Assembly (NCBI RefSeq): GCF_024661895.1
Contig: NZ_CP102453.1
Coordinates: forward strand, 2,232,001 to 2,296,000
Reading direction: 5' to 3'
DNA: 64,000 nt
DNA from: Fundicoccus culcitae
GTDB taxonomy: Bacteria > Bacillota > Bacilli > Lactobacillales > Aerococcaceae
The notes under the pieces: model-generated
The model's input: only the letters and a program-made list of their open reading frames with translations
Database searches by the model: none
What the model was told of the DNA's origin: nothing
In this document: positions 47,530 to 57,364 of the stretch, in pieces
Numbering within the stretch: the stretch's first letter is position 1
Layout: the number at the start of each line of letters is the position of its first letter
Translations under genes and position numbers: made by a program

Positions 47530-48490
47530 TGCTATAAGGGCGAGGGTGGTGGCAGATGAGGCGTGGTTTGTCGGGGGGTCGTGTTACGTCAGCCAAATGA
47601 GAGTTGGTTTGGCTGACAACCTTGATACGCCCGCCAAATGAAAGTTGGTTTGTCGTAGGGTTGTGTTACGTCCGCCAAATGAAAGTTGGTTTGGCTGACA
47701 ACCTTGATACGCTCGCCAAATGAAGCGGGGTTTGGCTGTGGCAGGAGGAGAGCCCGCCAAATGGAGTGTGGTTTGGCGGTCACTAGCAAGTGAAAAGTGG
47801 CTCACAAGTCATTATTGATAATTTTCGTCATATATCCCAATTTGCCGGACGTCGATTTCAACTGACATCCGGCAGTTTCATTTGCCGGCCTTCCCGCGAA
47901 AATGACGTCCGGCAAGGTGGGGTAATAGGGCGAATATGCGAAAAAGCCGGACGACAATTTCAGCTGACATCCGGCAAGTTGGTTTGGCGGACTTCCCGCG
48001 AAAATGACGTCCGGCAAATTGGAGTGATAAGGTGTATATGTCAAAAAGGCGGACGTCGATTTCGGCTGACATCCGGCAAGTTCATTTGCCGGCCTTCCCG
48101 CGAAAACGACGACCGGCAAATAGGAGCAATAGGGCGAATATGCCAAAACACCGGACAATGTTTCAGATGAGTTCCGCCAAACGAAGCGTGATTTGGCGAC
48201 ATCTCGTTTCAAACCCGCTATATGACAATTGGTGGCGAGTGAGTAGGTAGACTTCGCCACCAAATTAAATAGCTGGCGAGGGATTAGGCAACCTTCGCCA
48301 CCAAATTAAATAGCTGGCGAGGGATTAGGCAACCTTCGCCACCAAATTAAATAGGTGGCGAGGGATTAGGCAACCTTCGCCGCCAACTCAAATCATAAAG
48401 AATCTTAATGTCACAGTACCTTCATCTATATGGCAATAGAGCAACTCGATGCTTATAGGAACTAAATCTAGCTTATGATTTGTAAAACTT
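47530..48490. repeat. Modular hairpin repeat locus 2 (modules B-A-B-C-X)
   Basis: No gene. Module B (CCGCCAAATGAAAG...GTTTGGC) fills about 47585-47790, then a linker. Module A (CCGGAC/GTCCGG subunits) occupies about 47840-48150, followed by another B unit. Module C at about 48240-48385 consists of 40-bp units with TGGCGAGGGA and CCTTCGCCACC. A unique-looking module X at about 48395-48490 contains CAACTCGATGCTTATAG. The same order recurs at 57365-58215, so the whole block behaves as one composite repeat. Confidence 0.85.
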
Positions 48491-48519
48491 CGCCCCATAA
48501 CCATCACGTTTAACCATCG

Positions 48520-48885
48520 TATACATGGAATTCGTAAATCGTTAAACACAAAAAGAAAACGCGTATATGGAAACCACGAAACGCTATATGCGAATGGCAA
48601 TCGCATATATGGAAATCATAAAACGCTATATGCGAATGGCAATCGCATATATGGAAATCATAAAACGCTATATACGAATGCCAAACGCATAGTAACTCCA
48701 AAATAACAAACGCATTATAGTAAACCTCAATTACTATAACGCAATCCCCAAACGCATTATAGTAAACCTCAATTACTATAACGCGATCCCCAAACGCATT
48801 ATAGTAAATCCCAATTACTATAACGCGATCCCCAAACGCATTATAGTAAACCCAATTACTATAACGCGATCCCCCCAAACAAATT
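48520..48885. repeat. Hairpin repeat modules D and E
   Basis: Module D (about 48555-48690) has ~45-bp units built on CGCATATATGG and CGCTATATGCG arms. Module E (about 48715-48870) has four ~43-bp units with CGCATTATAGTAA and TTACTATAACGCG arms, each a near-perfect hairpin. The same two modules in the same order occur at 62455-62770. No gene is present, and the short frame over module E merely repeats with the DNA. Confidence 0.85.
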
Positions 48886-49012
48886 GAAAACCCATAAATC
48901 ACCGCAGACAAAGTTATTACCACACAAAACCACCTTCCGCTAGGCTATCCCCCTCAACATATGCTAAACTGGAAAGCATCAAATTCTAAATTCGAAAGGA
49001 GTTCAAAATCCT

Positions 49013-50890
49013 ATGACACCACAACAACTAAACCAGCAACAACAATTGCTACGAGGCTATCTCGACATGGTCCAATTCAGAAAGCCGCAATGGCTTGACG
49101 ACGACACCATCATCTGCATCAGTAACGAAAACGGGGTGGACCAACTTTGGCGCATCAACCTATCGTCGCACAACCTATCGCCGCACCACCCAGTGCAGCA
49201 CCACCCCCAACCACCAACCCAACTCACTCATAACGAAAATTTCATATCCGATTACATCATCGATCGCAACAACCAACGCATCTTTTTCACCATGAGCGAG
49301 GGTGGCAATGAGCAGTTCCATATTTACATGCTAGATGAAACCAACCGTACCACCAAAATCAGCCCTGCAGGTGACATGGTCAATTACCTCGGCGCCCTAC
49401 GCCGCACCACCAGCACCACCACCAGCCGCACCACCCCAACCACCCAACTCATCTACACCAGCAACCAACGTGACTTTGCCAATTTTGACCTGACCGCCTA
49501 TGACACCACCACCCACCAGCACACCACACTACTAGAAAATAACGACAACTATAATTTTCCGACCACCCTGTCGCCCAACAACCGTTACTTTATTTACCAA
49601 AAGCTCTTCTCGGAAGAAGACCAACCCTTGTGGCTCTACGATTTTGACCGTCAAACCGCTGAGCCGCTGTTCGCCACCCAAGCGACTTACGACAAACCTG
49701 TCTGGAAAAACGATTCGACCGGCTTCTATTTCCTGACCAACCTGAATCACGATTTCATGTACATTGCCGAGTACGACCTGACCACCAAGACGTTCCAACC
49801 CACTTACACCTTTAACTGGGACGTTGAAAATATCAGCCTAAGTCCCGATGGTCAGCACCTTGCCGCCCTCATCAACGCCGACGGCCTTTCGCAACTCAAG
49901 CTCTTTGACACCACCGACATGACCGAGCTGCCCATCGCCAACCAGCCGCAAGGCGTGATGGCCTATTACGACACCCTCGATTGGAGCCCCGACTCGCAAC
50001 GCCTGTTGTTCACCTTTTCGTCCGGCGCCCAACCGCTCAGCGTGCTATACCTTGATCTACCGACCCAAACCTTTAAAACCATTCTAAAGAACACCCTAAT
50101 AAATACCGCTGTTGAACCCGTCCTAAAGCACTACACATCCTTTGATGGCCTGACCATCCCTTACTGGCTCTACATTCCGCAAGGCATGCCGGCTAAAAAC
50201 TTACCGATGGTGATTGAAATTCACGGCGGACCCGAATTCCAAGAACGAGCGATATTTAATGAATATATTCAGTACATGTTAGCCAACGGGATGGCGGTGG
50301 CCGCACCGAATGTCAGAGGAAGTACGGGCTATGGCAAAGCCTACGAGCAACTAGATAATGTCGAAAAGCGCCTCGACTCGGTCAAAGACATCGAATATTT
50401 AGTCAAAGAACTCATTGCCAAGCAAACCGCCGACCCGGAGAAAATCCTGGTTTCAGGAACCAGCTATGGTGGCTTCATGTCGCTATCGTCAGCGGCTAGA
50501 TTCCCTGACTTATTTTGCGGGGCGGTCGACAACGTTGGCATGTTTAACCTAGTCAGCTTCCTAGAAAACACATCGTCCTATCGCCGGGCGCACCGCGAAT
50601 CGGAATACGGCACCTTAGCCCATGACCGTGAAGTCTTATACCAAGTATCGCCGATTTCTGCCGTCGACAACATTAAAGGGCCGCTCATGGTCATTCACGG
50701 CGCCAATGATGCGCGTGTGCCCGTTGATGAAGCAGAGCAGTTGGTGGGATATTTATTAAAAAAGGCAGTGGATGTGACGTATTTGCGGTATGAAGACGAG
50801 GGGCACGTCTTGCAAAAGCGGGCCAACAAGCTCGACTGCTACCCGCAAGTGATTGATTTTATCAAAGCCTGTATGAATCTGTCATTCTAA
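49013..50890 (+). CDS. S9-family prolyl-oligopeptidase-like serine peptidase
   Basis: A 625-residue acylaminoacyl-peptidase/dipeptidyl-peptidase-like enzyme. The N-terminal two thirds form a WD/beta-propeller (repeated LSPDG, WSPDSQRLLF). The C-terminal hydrolase domain has HGGPEFQERAIF, the nucleophile GTSYGGFMS at about 483, HGANDARVP with Asp and EDEGHVLQKR with His. No signal peptide, so cytoplasmic. Two short low-complexity inserts rich in His, Pro, Thr and Gln (about residues 48-70 and 127-145) sit in the propeller. Start ATG 49013 behind AAAGGAG. Confidence 0.92.
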   Translation: MTPQQLNQQQQLLRGYLDMVQFRKPQWLDDDTIICISNENGVDQLWRINLSSHNLSPHHPVQHHPQPPTQLTHNENFISDYIIDRNNQRIFFTMSEGGNEQFHIYMLDETNRTTKISPAGDMVNYLGALRRTTSTTTSRTTPTTQLIYTSNQRDFANFDLTAYDTTTHQHTTLLENNDNYNFPTTLSPNNRYFIYQKLFSEEDQPLWLYDFDRQTAEPLFATQATYDKPVWKNDSTGFYFLTNLNHDFMYIAEYDLTTKTFQPTYTFNWDVENISLSPDGQHLAALINADGLSQLKLFDTTDMTELPIANQPQGVMAYYDTLDWSPDSQRLLFTFSSGAQPLSVLYLDLPTQTFKTILKNTLINTAVEPVLKHYTSFDGLTIPYWLYIPQGMPAKNLPMVIEIHGGPEFQERAIFNEYIQYMLANGMAVAAPNVRGSTGYGKAYEQLDNVEKRLDSVKDIEYLVKELIAKQTADPEKILVSGTSYGGFMSLSSAARFPDLFCGAVDNVGMFNLVSFLENTSSYRRAHRESEYGTLAHDREVLYQVSPISAVDNIKGPLMVIHGANDARVPVDEAEQLVGYLLKKAVDVTYLRYEDEGHVLQKRANKLDCYPQVIDFIKACMNLSF

Positions 50891-50988
50891 TAAATATCAA
50901 ATGTTTCTAATTATTTTATAATCAAACCATTGCTTAATCCTACCGTTTACGCTAAACTCTCCTTAACAGAATTTAAGGAGGGTTTGAA

Positions 50989-52740
50989 ATGTTAAAAAAT
51001 AAATTATTTACCAGTGCCATAATCGCTTCAATGTTAGGGGGCACCCTATCTGTCCCGATTTCTGCCCAAGAAAACGATACAATTTCCTTTGAATCCAGCG
51101 TGACACACGCAGGCGATCCGATTGAAGGGGGCACGGTCCACTATGCCTTAGTGGGCGAAGCCTTTGCAGGGGTATTTAATAATATGTATTTTTCGATGGG
51201 TGTTGACGGGCTGGTGGTGTCCTTTTTTAACCCAGGGCTCTACGGCTACGACGAGAATTTTACGATTGATAACTCGGGTTTTGCCGATATTGTTTTTGAC
51301 CCGGACAACAAACAAGTCACCGTAACGATTCCTGAGGGCACTTTTTGGGATGACGGCGAGCCACTCGATATTGATGATGTGATTGTGCCGTATTATATTG
51401 TCGGCCATCCTGATTATACGGGCGTGCGCTACGGCATCGCTTTTTCGAATGTTGTGGGCATGGACGAGTATAACAGTGGCGACACCGAAGACATTGCAGG
51501 CTTGGAGCGGATCGATGATTACACCTTGCGCATCACCTATAAAGATTTCACCAGTTCCATTTTACAATCGGGGGGTGGCTTGTCGGCTTATGTTGAACCG
51601 GAGCATATTTTAAAGGACATTCCGATAGCTGAATTAGAAGACAGCGACCAAGTTCGTCAAAACCCGGTGGGGTTCGGGCCGTTCAAACTAGTGTCGATTA
51701 TTCCGAGCGAGTCCGTGACCTTTGAAGCCAATGAGCATTACTATAAAGGCAAACCCAATGTCGATGCCCTAGTTGTTGATGTGGTAAACCCATCGCAAAT
51801 TGTCGCCGAACTTAAAGCCGGTAACTACGACATCGCCACCTTACCGAGCGACCAATTCGAAACATTCCAAGACGCCACCAACTTTACCATCCTTGGCCAA
51901 GAAGCGAATTTCTATAATTATATTGGTTTCAAAATGGGCGTGTGGGATGAAGCCGCCGGCGAGGTTGCTTACGACCCCAACCGCGTTTTATCCAATAAAT
52001 CTCTCCGCCAAGCCATGGCCTATGCCATCGACAACGATTCAATCGGCAGTCGCTTTTATCAAGGCTTGCGGTTCAACGCCAATTCACACATCACGCCCAT
52101 TTTCAAAACGCTCTATAACGCGGACCAAGAAGGCTACCACTATGATCCAGATAAGTCGATGGCCCTTCTAGCCGAAGCGGGCTTTGTGGACAACGACGGC
52201 GACGGCTTTGTCGAAGACCTAAATGGCGAGCCATTCACTCTGGGCTTTGCAGCGCCAAACACCGCCGAAGTGTCCGAAGTCATCGCCCAATATTACTTGC
52301 AAGCCTGGGCTGAAGTCGGCATCAACGTGGAACTCGTCGACGGCAACCTCATGGAATCCAACGCCTTCTACGAACGCGTTGAACAAGATGACCCTGCCAT
52401 TGATTTGTTCCAGGGCGCCTGGACCATCGGTGGCGATCCCAACCAATACAAATTCTATGGCCGTGACGTCTTTTGGAACGACAGCCGCTTTGCCTCCGAC
52501 GAACTGGATGCCCTGCACGCCCGTTTAAATTCCAACGAAACCTTTGACGAAGCCGCCCGAATCCAAGCTTACCACGACTGGCAAGCCTACATGATCGACG
52601 AAATCCCACTCTTGCCAACCCTGTTCGCTTACTCCTTAACCGCCGTCAACAACCGCGTCAGCCAATACGACGTCTCCACCGGCTCCGACCTCGACTGGAC
52701 CGACATCTACCTCACCGCCGACGAACCCATCGCCGAATAA
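50989..52740 (+). CDS. ABC transporter solute-binding protein, family 5 (oligopeptide/nickel type)
   Basis: A 583-residue extracellular substrate-binding protein of the OppA/DppA class. The N-terminus is a Sec signal (MLKNKLFTSAIIASMLGGTL) with a likely cleavage after PISA. There is no lipobox cysteine, which is unusual for a Gram-positive binding protein. Family words include VTIPEGTFWDDGEPLDIDDVI, NPVGFGPFKLVSI and LRQAMAYAIDNDSIG. No permease or ATPase genes are adjacent, so it must work with components elsewhere. AAGGAGG before ATG 50989. Confidence 0.9.
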   Translation: MLKNKLFTSAIIASMLGGTLSVPISAQENDTISFESSVTHAGDPIEGGTVHYALVGEAFAGVFNNMYFSMGVDGLVVSFFNPGLYGYDENFTIDNSGFADIVFDPDNKQVTVTIPEGTFWDDGEPLDIDDVIVPYYIVGHPDYTGVRYGIAFSNVVGMDEYNSGDTEDIAGLERIDDYTLRITYKDFTSSILQSGGGLSAYVEPEHILKDIPIAELEDSDQVRQNPVGFGPFKLVSIIPSESVTFEANEHYYKGKPNVDALVVDVVNPSQIVAELKAGNYDIATLPSDQFETFQDATNFTILGQEANFYNYIGFKMGVWDEAAGEVAYDPNRVLSNKSLRQAMAYAIDNDSIGSRFYQGLRFNANSHITPIFKTLYNADQEGYHYDPDKSMALLAEAGFVDNDGDGFVEDLNGEPFTLGFAAPNTAEVSEVIAQYYLQAWAEVGINVELVDGNLMESNAFYERVEQDDPAIDLFQGAWTIGGDPNQYKFYGRDVFWNDSRFASDELDALHARLNSNETFDEAARIQAYHDWQAYMIDEIPLLPTLFAYSLTAVNNRVSQYDVSTGSDLDWTDIYLTADEPIAE

Positions 52741-52745
52741 CTTCT

Positions 52746-52774
52746 AAAACATAGCCAGAAATGGCTATGTTTTT
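52746..52774 (+). terminator. Terminator after the solute-binding protein
   Basis: AAAACATAGCC/GGCTATGTTTT stem with a 6-base loop, followed by T. Confidence 0.85.
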
Positions 52775-52889
52775 CTGTGGAAAAAATTAGCCGTTGCCGC
52801 TGCTAATCGGTCCAAAACTGGTTGAGAATTAGCCCGAATAGACTTAATCGGTCCAAAACTCAATTTTGGAGTTTACTGGTTTTAGGTCA

Positions 52890-53310
52890 AAAGTGGTACA
52901 TGTGGCTAGTCGATACAATCAAAGGCCACTTAGTGGTACATGTGGCCATCCGATACAATCATAAGCCACTTAGTGATACATGTGGCCATCCGATACAATC
53001 ATAGTCCACTTAGTGGTACATGTGGCCATCCGATACAATCATAAGCCACTTAGTGATACATGTGGCCATCCGATACAATCATAGTCCACTTAGTGATACA
53101 TGTGGCCATCCGATACAATCATAGTCCACTTAATGGTACATGTGGCCATCCGATACGATCATAGTCCACTTAGTGTTACATGTGGCCATCTGATACAATC
53201 ATAGTCCACTTAGTGATACATGTGGCCATCCGATACAATCATAGGCCACTTAATGGTACATGTGGCCATCCGATACAATCATAGTCCACTTAGTGGTACA
53301 TGTGGCCTAC
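52890..53310. repeat. Tandem array of about ten 40-bp units (module F)
   Basis: Units repeat every 40 bases with few changes. Each contains TACATGTGGCCATCCGATAC and the near-palindrome CCACTTAGTGG. Single-base variants (GTGATACA/GTGGTACA, CATAGT/CATAAG) alternate between units. The first and last units are more divergent. I see no coding content, no Cas-like spacer variation and no neighbouring cas gene, so this is not a CRISPR array. Confidence 0.9.
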
Positions 53311-53661
53311 CTATTCAGTCAAAATTGCAAAGAAATTGGACTGAATAGCTGTAATCGGTCCAAAATTTTATGAAAATTGGCCTGAATAGCGATTAGAACA
53401 AATTATCTTCAAATAATAAAAAATTTAAACTTATTTAGTCAACGAAAGAATTCGGCGACATAAAAATTAAAGCCGCCGAATTATAAGAATAACCTGTATC
53501 TGACGTCAAATGACTGGTTTCCCGTCAGATAAACCTGAATCCGAGGTCAAACTAACGGTTTCCTAGCAGGGATATTTATTAAAATGAATGAAAAAGAAGG
53601 TTTTTGGAAGAAAATGATTGATTTGTGAATGAGTTTGGTGTATTCTATAGGCAAGGAAGTG
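53311..53661. other. Gene-free region between the module F array and the fructose operon
   Basis: Copies of a TCGGTCCAAAA word (also at 52806 and 52850 on the other side of the array) lie near 53355. A hairpin pair around 53500-53570 (TGACGTCAAAT...GGTTTCC, twice) forms another short repeat. The promoter of the fructose operon should lie at about 53600-53650. Confidence 0.5.
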
Positions 53662-53667
53662 ATGAAA

Positions 53668-54414
53668 ATGCTTACAGAAGAGCGGCACCGGATAATTCGA
53701 AGTTTGTTGATGAATGATTCGGTCGTGAAGTTGCAAGATATTATGGATGCGACGGATGCTTCAGAGTCGACGGTTCGAAGGGACTTATCGCAGCTGGAGG
53801 AAAGTGGAGAACTTGTTCGAATTCATGGGGGAGCCAAGCGGATTTTTACGGTTGAATATGAGCCAAGTGTGAGAGAGAAGATAGGGCAGTTTACGGATGA
53901 GAAGGATCGGATTGGTCGGTATGCAGCGTCATTGGTTGAAGCGAATGCTTTTATTTATATTGATGCTGGGACGACGACGATGGCGATGATTCCTTATATA
54001 CAAGCATTGGGGATTACAGTGGTGACAAATGGGTTGGAAATTGCGAGTGAATTAGCTAATCGAGATATCCAAACAATTTTGCTGGGTGGTCAAGTGAAGC
54101 CGAAGACGTATGCGATGATTGGGTCTGATACGCAAAAGCAATTGAAACAATATCGATTTTCAAAAGCGTTCATTGGAACGAATGGGATTGATAGTCAATA
54201 TGGTTTTACGACACCGGATATCGAAGAGGCTAATATCAAGCAAATGGCCATTAACCAAGCGAATCAGGCGTATATTTTATCGGATAGTAGTAAATTTGAG
54301 AAAGTGTCATTTTGTAAAATTGTTGAATTGGATGATGCGACGATTATTACCAATCAATTAGAGGCAAGCACGAAAGACAAGTATGAAAAATATACTAAAG
54401 TGAAGGAAGTATAA
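53668..54414 (+). CDS. fruR: DeoR-family transcriptional repressor of the fructose operon
   Basis: A 248-residue DeoR regulator. The N-terminal winged helix reads LTEERHRIIRSLLMNDSVVKLQDIMDATDASESTVRRDLSQL. The sugar-phosphate sensor domain follows (YIDAGTTTMAMIPYI, VTNGLEIASEL, ILLGGQVKP, FIGTNGID). The effector should be fructose-1-phosphate, as is usual for FruR. I chose ATG 53668, about 10 bases after AAGGA; ATG 53662 is possible. It is three bases from fruK, the first gene of fruR-fruK-fruA. Confidence 0.92.
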   Translation: MLTEERHRIIRSLLMNDSVVKLQDIMDATDASESTVRRDLSQLEESGELVRIHGGAKRIFTVEYEPSVREKIGQFTDEKDRIGRYAASLVEANAFIYIDAGTTTMAMIPYIQALGITVVTNGLEIASELANRDIQTILLGGQVKPKTYAMIGSDTQKQLKQYRFSKAFIGTNGIDSQYGFTTPDIEEANIKQMAINQANQAYILSDSSKFEKVSFCKIVELDDATIITNQLEASTKDKYEKYTKVKEV

Positions 54415-54417
54415 GCG

Positions 54418-55341
54418 ATGCTATATACGATAACATTTAATCCAGCGGTTGATGTTGTGATGAATTTAGACAACCTCCAATTAGGTGCTTTGAACCGTGT
54501 CGAAAAAGACAGTTATGTTGCGGGCGGTAAGGGGATTAATATCTCTGTTCTATTAAAACGCTTAGGGTATGATAATGTCGCGACTGGCTTTATCGGTGGC
54601 TTTACGGGTGACTTTATTCATGATTCTTTAACAGCAGAAGGTGTGAAGCCTGAATTTATTAAACTCGATGCGATGACGCGTATTAATGTGAAGTTAAAAG
54701 CACAGGAAGAAACGGAAATTAATGGAAAAGGTCCTGTGATTGACGCAGCGAATATTGAGAAGTTATTTAATTATTTTGAAGAGCGACTAACAGAAGGGGA
54801 TGCGGTTTTTCTGGCGGGCAATACAGCACCGGGGATGACGAGCGACCATTTTGTAAGAATGGCCCAACTCTGCCAAATCCGTAAAGCGCATTTTGTTTTG
54901 GATACCAACAAAGATTTGTTGACAGCCTGCTTAGCCTACCATCCATTTTTGATTAAGCCGAACGCCGACGAGTTGAGCGAGATTTTTCAAACGCCCATCG
55001 ATTCGTTAGCTAGCGTGATCCACTACGCCAAAGAACTTCAAGTGCTCGGAGCAACAAATATCATTGTCTCTCTCGGTGGCAAAGGAGCGGTTTTGTTAAC
55101 CGAAACAGGCGATGTTTATCAATCTTATGTACCTAAAGGGCAAGTGATTAATTCAGTGGGTGCAGGGGATTCAATGGTTGCTGGTTTTGTCGCCAAATAT
55201 ATTGAAACACAAGATTATGTTGAAAGTTTAAAACAAGGCGCTGCCTGTGGGAGTGCGACAGCTTTCTCGGTTGGAATAGCACAAGCAGATTTGGTTGACG
55301 CACTGGTGAAGGAAATCAAGGTTGAAAGGATAGGAGAATAA
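54418..55341 (+). CDS. fruK: 1-phosphofructokinase
   Basis: A 307-residue PfkB-family kinase that converts fructose-1-phosphate to fructose-1,6-bisphosphate. The start MLYTITFNPAVDVVMNLDNL and VAGGKGINISVLLKRLG are typical. The ATP-site signature near 240-265 reads INSVGAGDSMVAGFVA, with the catalytic Asp in GAGDS. It starts three bases after the regulator and is one base from fruA, a tight operon. Confidence 0.96.
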   Translation: MLYTITFNPAVDVVMNLDNLQLGALNRVEKDSYVAGGKGINISVLLKRLGYDNVATGFIGGFTGDFIHDSLTAEGVKPEFIKLDAMTRINVKLKAQEETEINGKGPVIDAANIEKLFNYFEERLTEGDAVFLAGNTAPGMTSDHFVRMAQLCQIRKAHFVLDTNKDLLTACLAYHPFLIKPNADELSEIFQTPIDSLASVIHYAKELQVLGATNIIVSLGGKGAVLLTETGDVYQSYVPKGQVINSVGAGDSMVAGFVAKYIETQDYVESLKQGAACGSATAFSVGIAQADLVDALVKEIKVERIGE

Positions 55342-55342
55342 T

Positions 55343-57307
55343 ATGAAGTTAGCAAACTTATTTGTTAAAGAAGCCATGGACTTAGCTTTAGTGACTACAG
55401 ATAAAAAAAGCACCCTCGTGCATCTAGCACAAAATTATGCCAACGCTGGTGGAGTGAGCGATGTTGACAGCTATGTCGCAAAATTGGAAGAACGTGAATC
55501 ACAATCAACAACGGGGGTTGGCGAAGAAATAGCTATCCCACATGCACAAGATGCCTCCATCAAGGAAGCGGCTATTGTATTTGCCCGTTCACAATCAGGC
55601 GTTGAATGGGATTCTTTTGACGGCTTGCCTGTTAAATTAATTTTTATGATTGCTGCACCAGAAGGTGGGGGTGAGCATTTACAAGCTTTAGCAAAATTAT
55701 CAAGCATTTTAATGAATCCTGAAGCAAAAGAGGCACTTTTGGTGGCGGCAACGCCGGATGAAGTGGTTGATACCATCGCACATTACGAAGCGGAGAAAGA
55801 AGCAGCCCAAACGCAGCAGGAAAGCCAAGTAGTCAGCACGACGGCAAGTGACAGTGATATTTATTTGTTGGCGGTAACGGCTTGTCCGACGGGGATTGCA
55901 CATACCTATATGGCCGAGGAGAAATTGAATCAAGCGGCCGCAAAGGCTGGCTATGGCATTAAAGTGGAAACGAACGGCCAAACGGGTGTCGGCAATAAAT
56001 TGACTAGGGAAGATATTGAGCGGGCAACGGCGATTATTGTGGCGGCGGATAAGCAAGTTGAGATGGCACGCTTTGACGGCAAGCCGGTGATTATTACGAA
56101 AGTGGCGGATGGCATTAATAAAGCCGACGAATTGGTGAGTCGCGCAGCCAAGCAAGATGCGAACATTTATCATGCCAGTGAAAGTGACCAAGCGCATTTA
56201 GCGGATTCAGATGAAAAGGAATCCCTTGGTCGCCAATTTTACAAACATTTGATGAATGGTGTTTCACACATGTTGCCATTCGTCGTAGCGGGTGGGATTT
56301 TAGCGGCACTGTCCTTTTTCTGGGGAATTAACTCCGCCAATCCAGAGGATCCTTCTTACAATGCGATTGCGCACACCTTAAAAAGTTTTGGTGATATGTC
56401 TTTTGCGATGATGCTGCCTATTTTTGCGGGCTATATTGGTCAATCGATTGCGGATCGTCCCGGATTAGTGATTGGTTTTATGGGTGGGGTCTTTGCCAAC
56501 CCTAGCATCCTAACCGCCTTTAATGCGGGAGGTGTTTTTGAAAATGCTCAATCTTCTGGATTCCTAGGCGCTTTAGTTGCCGGTTTCCTTGCTGGAGGCA
56601 TTGTATGGGTATTGCGTAAAGGACTCAGTTGGTTACCCAAGTCCCTAGAAGGCATGAAGCCAATCTTTTTATATCCCGTTTTAGGCGTGTTGGCCATGGG
56701 ACTTATTATGTTCTTCGTTGTCAACGCACCAATGGGTGCAGTTATGAACGGCTTGCAAAATGCCTTAAGTAGCATTCCGTCCGAACTATCCGTCGTGCTC
56801 GGCTTTGTGTCCGCCGCCATGATGTCAATTGATATGGGTGGCCCAATTAACAAAGCCGCCTACGTCACAGGAACTGCCTTGGTAACCGCATCAAACGGTG
56901 CCGGCTCAAACGTAATGGCAGCCGTTATGGTCGGTGGTATGGTTCCACCTTTAGCCATCGCCTTATCAGCCACCTTTAACAAAAATCTTTGGGCACCAGA
57001 ACAAAGAAACTCAGCATTGGTCAACTATGTCATGGGTGCGGCCTTCATTACCGAAGGAGCGATTCCTTTTGCCGCCTCCAACCCACTGCGCGTCATCCCG
57101 TCCCTCGCCATCGGCGCAGGTGTCGCCGGCGCACTCAGCATGGTGTTCGGTTGCGTCAGCTACGTCCCACACGGCGGTATCTTCGCCGTCCTCGCCGGCG
57201 GCGTCACCAACCCATGGATGTACCTCCTTGCCTGGCTCATCGGCGGCGCAGTCGGTGCCGTCTTACTCAGCGTCTTCGTTAAAAAACCCGAAGAAATCCT
57301 TAACTAA
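55343..57307 (+). CDS. fruA: PTS fructose transporter EIIABC
   Basis: A 654-residue fructose permease. EIIA is at 1-145 with the active His in IAIPHAQDASIKEAA. EIIB is at about 170-270 with the phosphorylated Cys in AVTACPTGIAHTYMAEEKL. EIIC spans about 305-645 (GVSHMLPFVVAGGILAAL, DMGGPINKAAY, GAAFITEGAIPFAA). It produces fructose-1-phosphate, the FruK substrate. A strong terminator follows. The last 300 bases are markedly C-rich at third codon positions. Confidence 0.96.
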   Translation: MKLANLFVKEAMDLALVTTDKKSTLVHLAQNYANAGGVSDVDSYVAKLEERESQSTTGVGEEIAIPHAQDASIKEAAIVFARSQSGVEWDSFDGLPVKLIFMIAAPEGGGEHLQALAKLSSILMNPEAKEALLVAATPDEVVDTIAHYEAEKEAAQTQQESQVVSTTASDSDIYLLAVTACPTGIAHTYMAEEKLNQAAAKAGYGIKVETNGQTGVGNKLTREDIERATAIIVAADKQVEMARFDGKPVIITKVADGINKADELVSRAAKQDANIYHASESDQAHLADSDEKESLGRQFYKHLMNGVSHMLPFVVAGGILAALSFFWGINSANPEDPSYNAIAHTLKSFGDMSFAMMLPIFAGYIGQSIADRPGLVIGFMGGVFANPSILTAFNAGGVFENAQSSGFLGALVAGFLAGGIVWVLRKGLSWLPKSLEGMKPIFLYPVLGVLAMGLIMFFVVNAPMGAVMNGLQNALSSIPSELSVVLGFVSAAMMSIDMGGPINKAAYVTGTALVTASNGAGSNVMAAVMVGGMVPPLAIALSATFNKNLWAPEQRNSALVNYVMGAAFITEGAIPFAASNPLRVIPSLAIGAGVAGALSMVFGCVSYVPHGGIFAVLAGGVTNPWMYLLAWLIGGAVGAVLLSVFVKKPEEILN

Positions 57308-57319
57308 ATATCTCTGCTA

Positions 57320-57357
57320 CGCACCCGGTTTATTGCGATAAACCGGGTGCGTTTTTT
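57320..57357 (+). terminator. Terminator of the fructose operon
   Basis: A 14-bp perfect stem CGCACCCGGTTTAT/ATAAACCGGGTGCG with loop TGCG, followed by TTTTTT. Confidence 0.95.
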
Positions 57358-57364
57358 GGGGTGC

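Noticed and set aside
47802..48263. 153-codon frame on the minus strand
   Set aside because: It lies entirely over modules A and B and repeats the same peptide words as the other repeat loci; not a gene.
52890..53310. Possible CRISPR array
   Set aside because: The whole 40-bp unit is conserved with no unique spacers, and there are no cas genes nearby.
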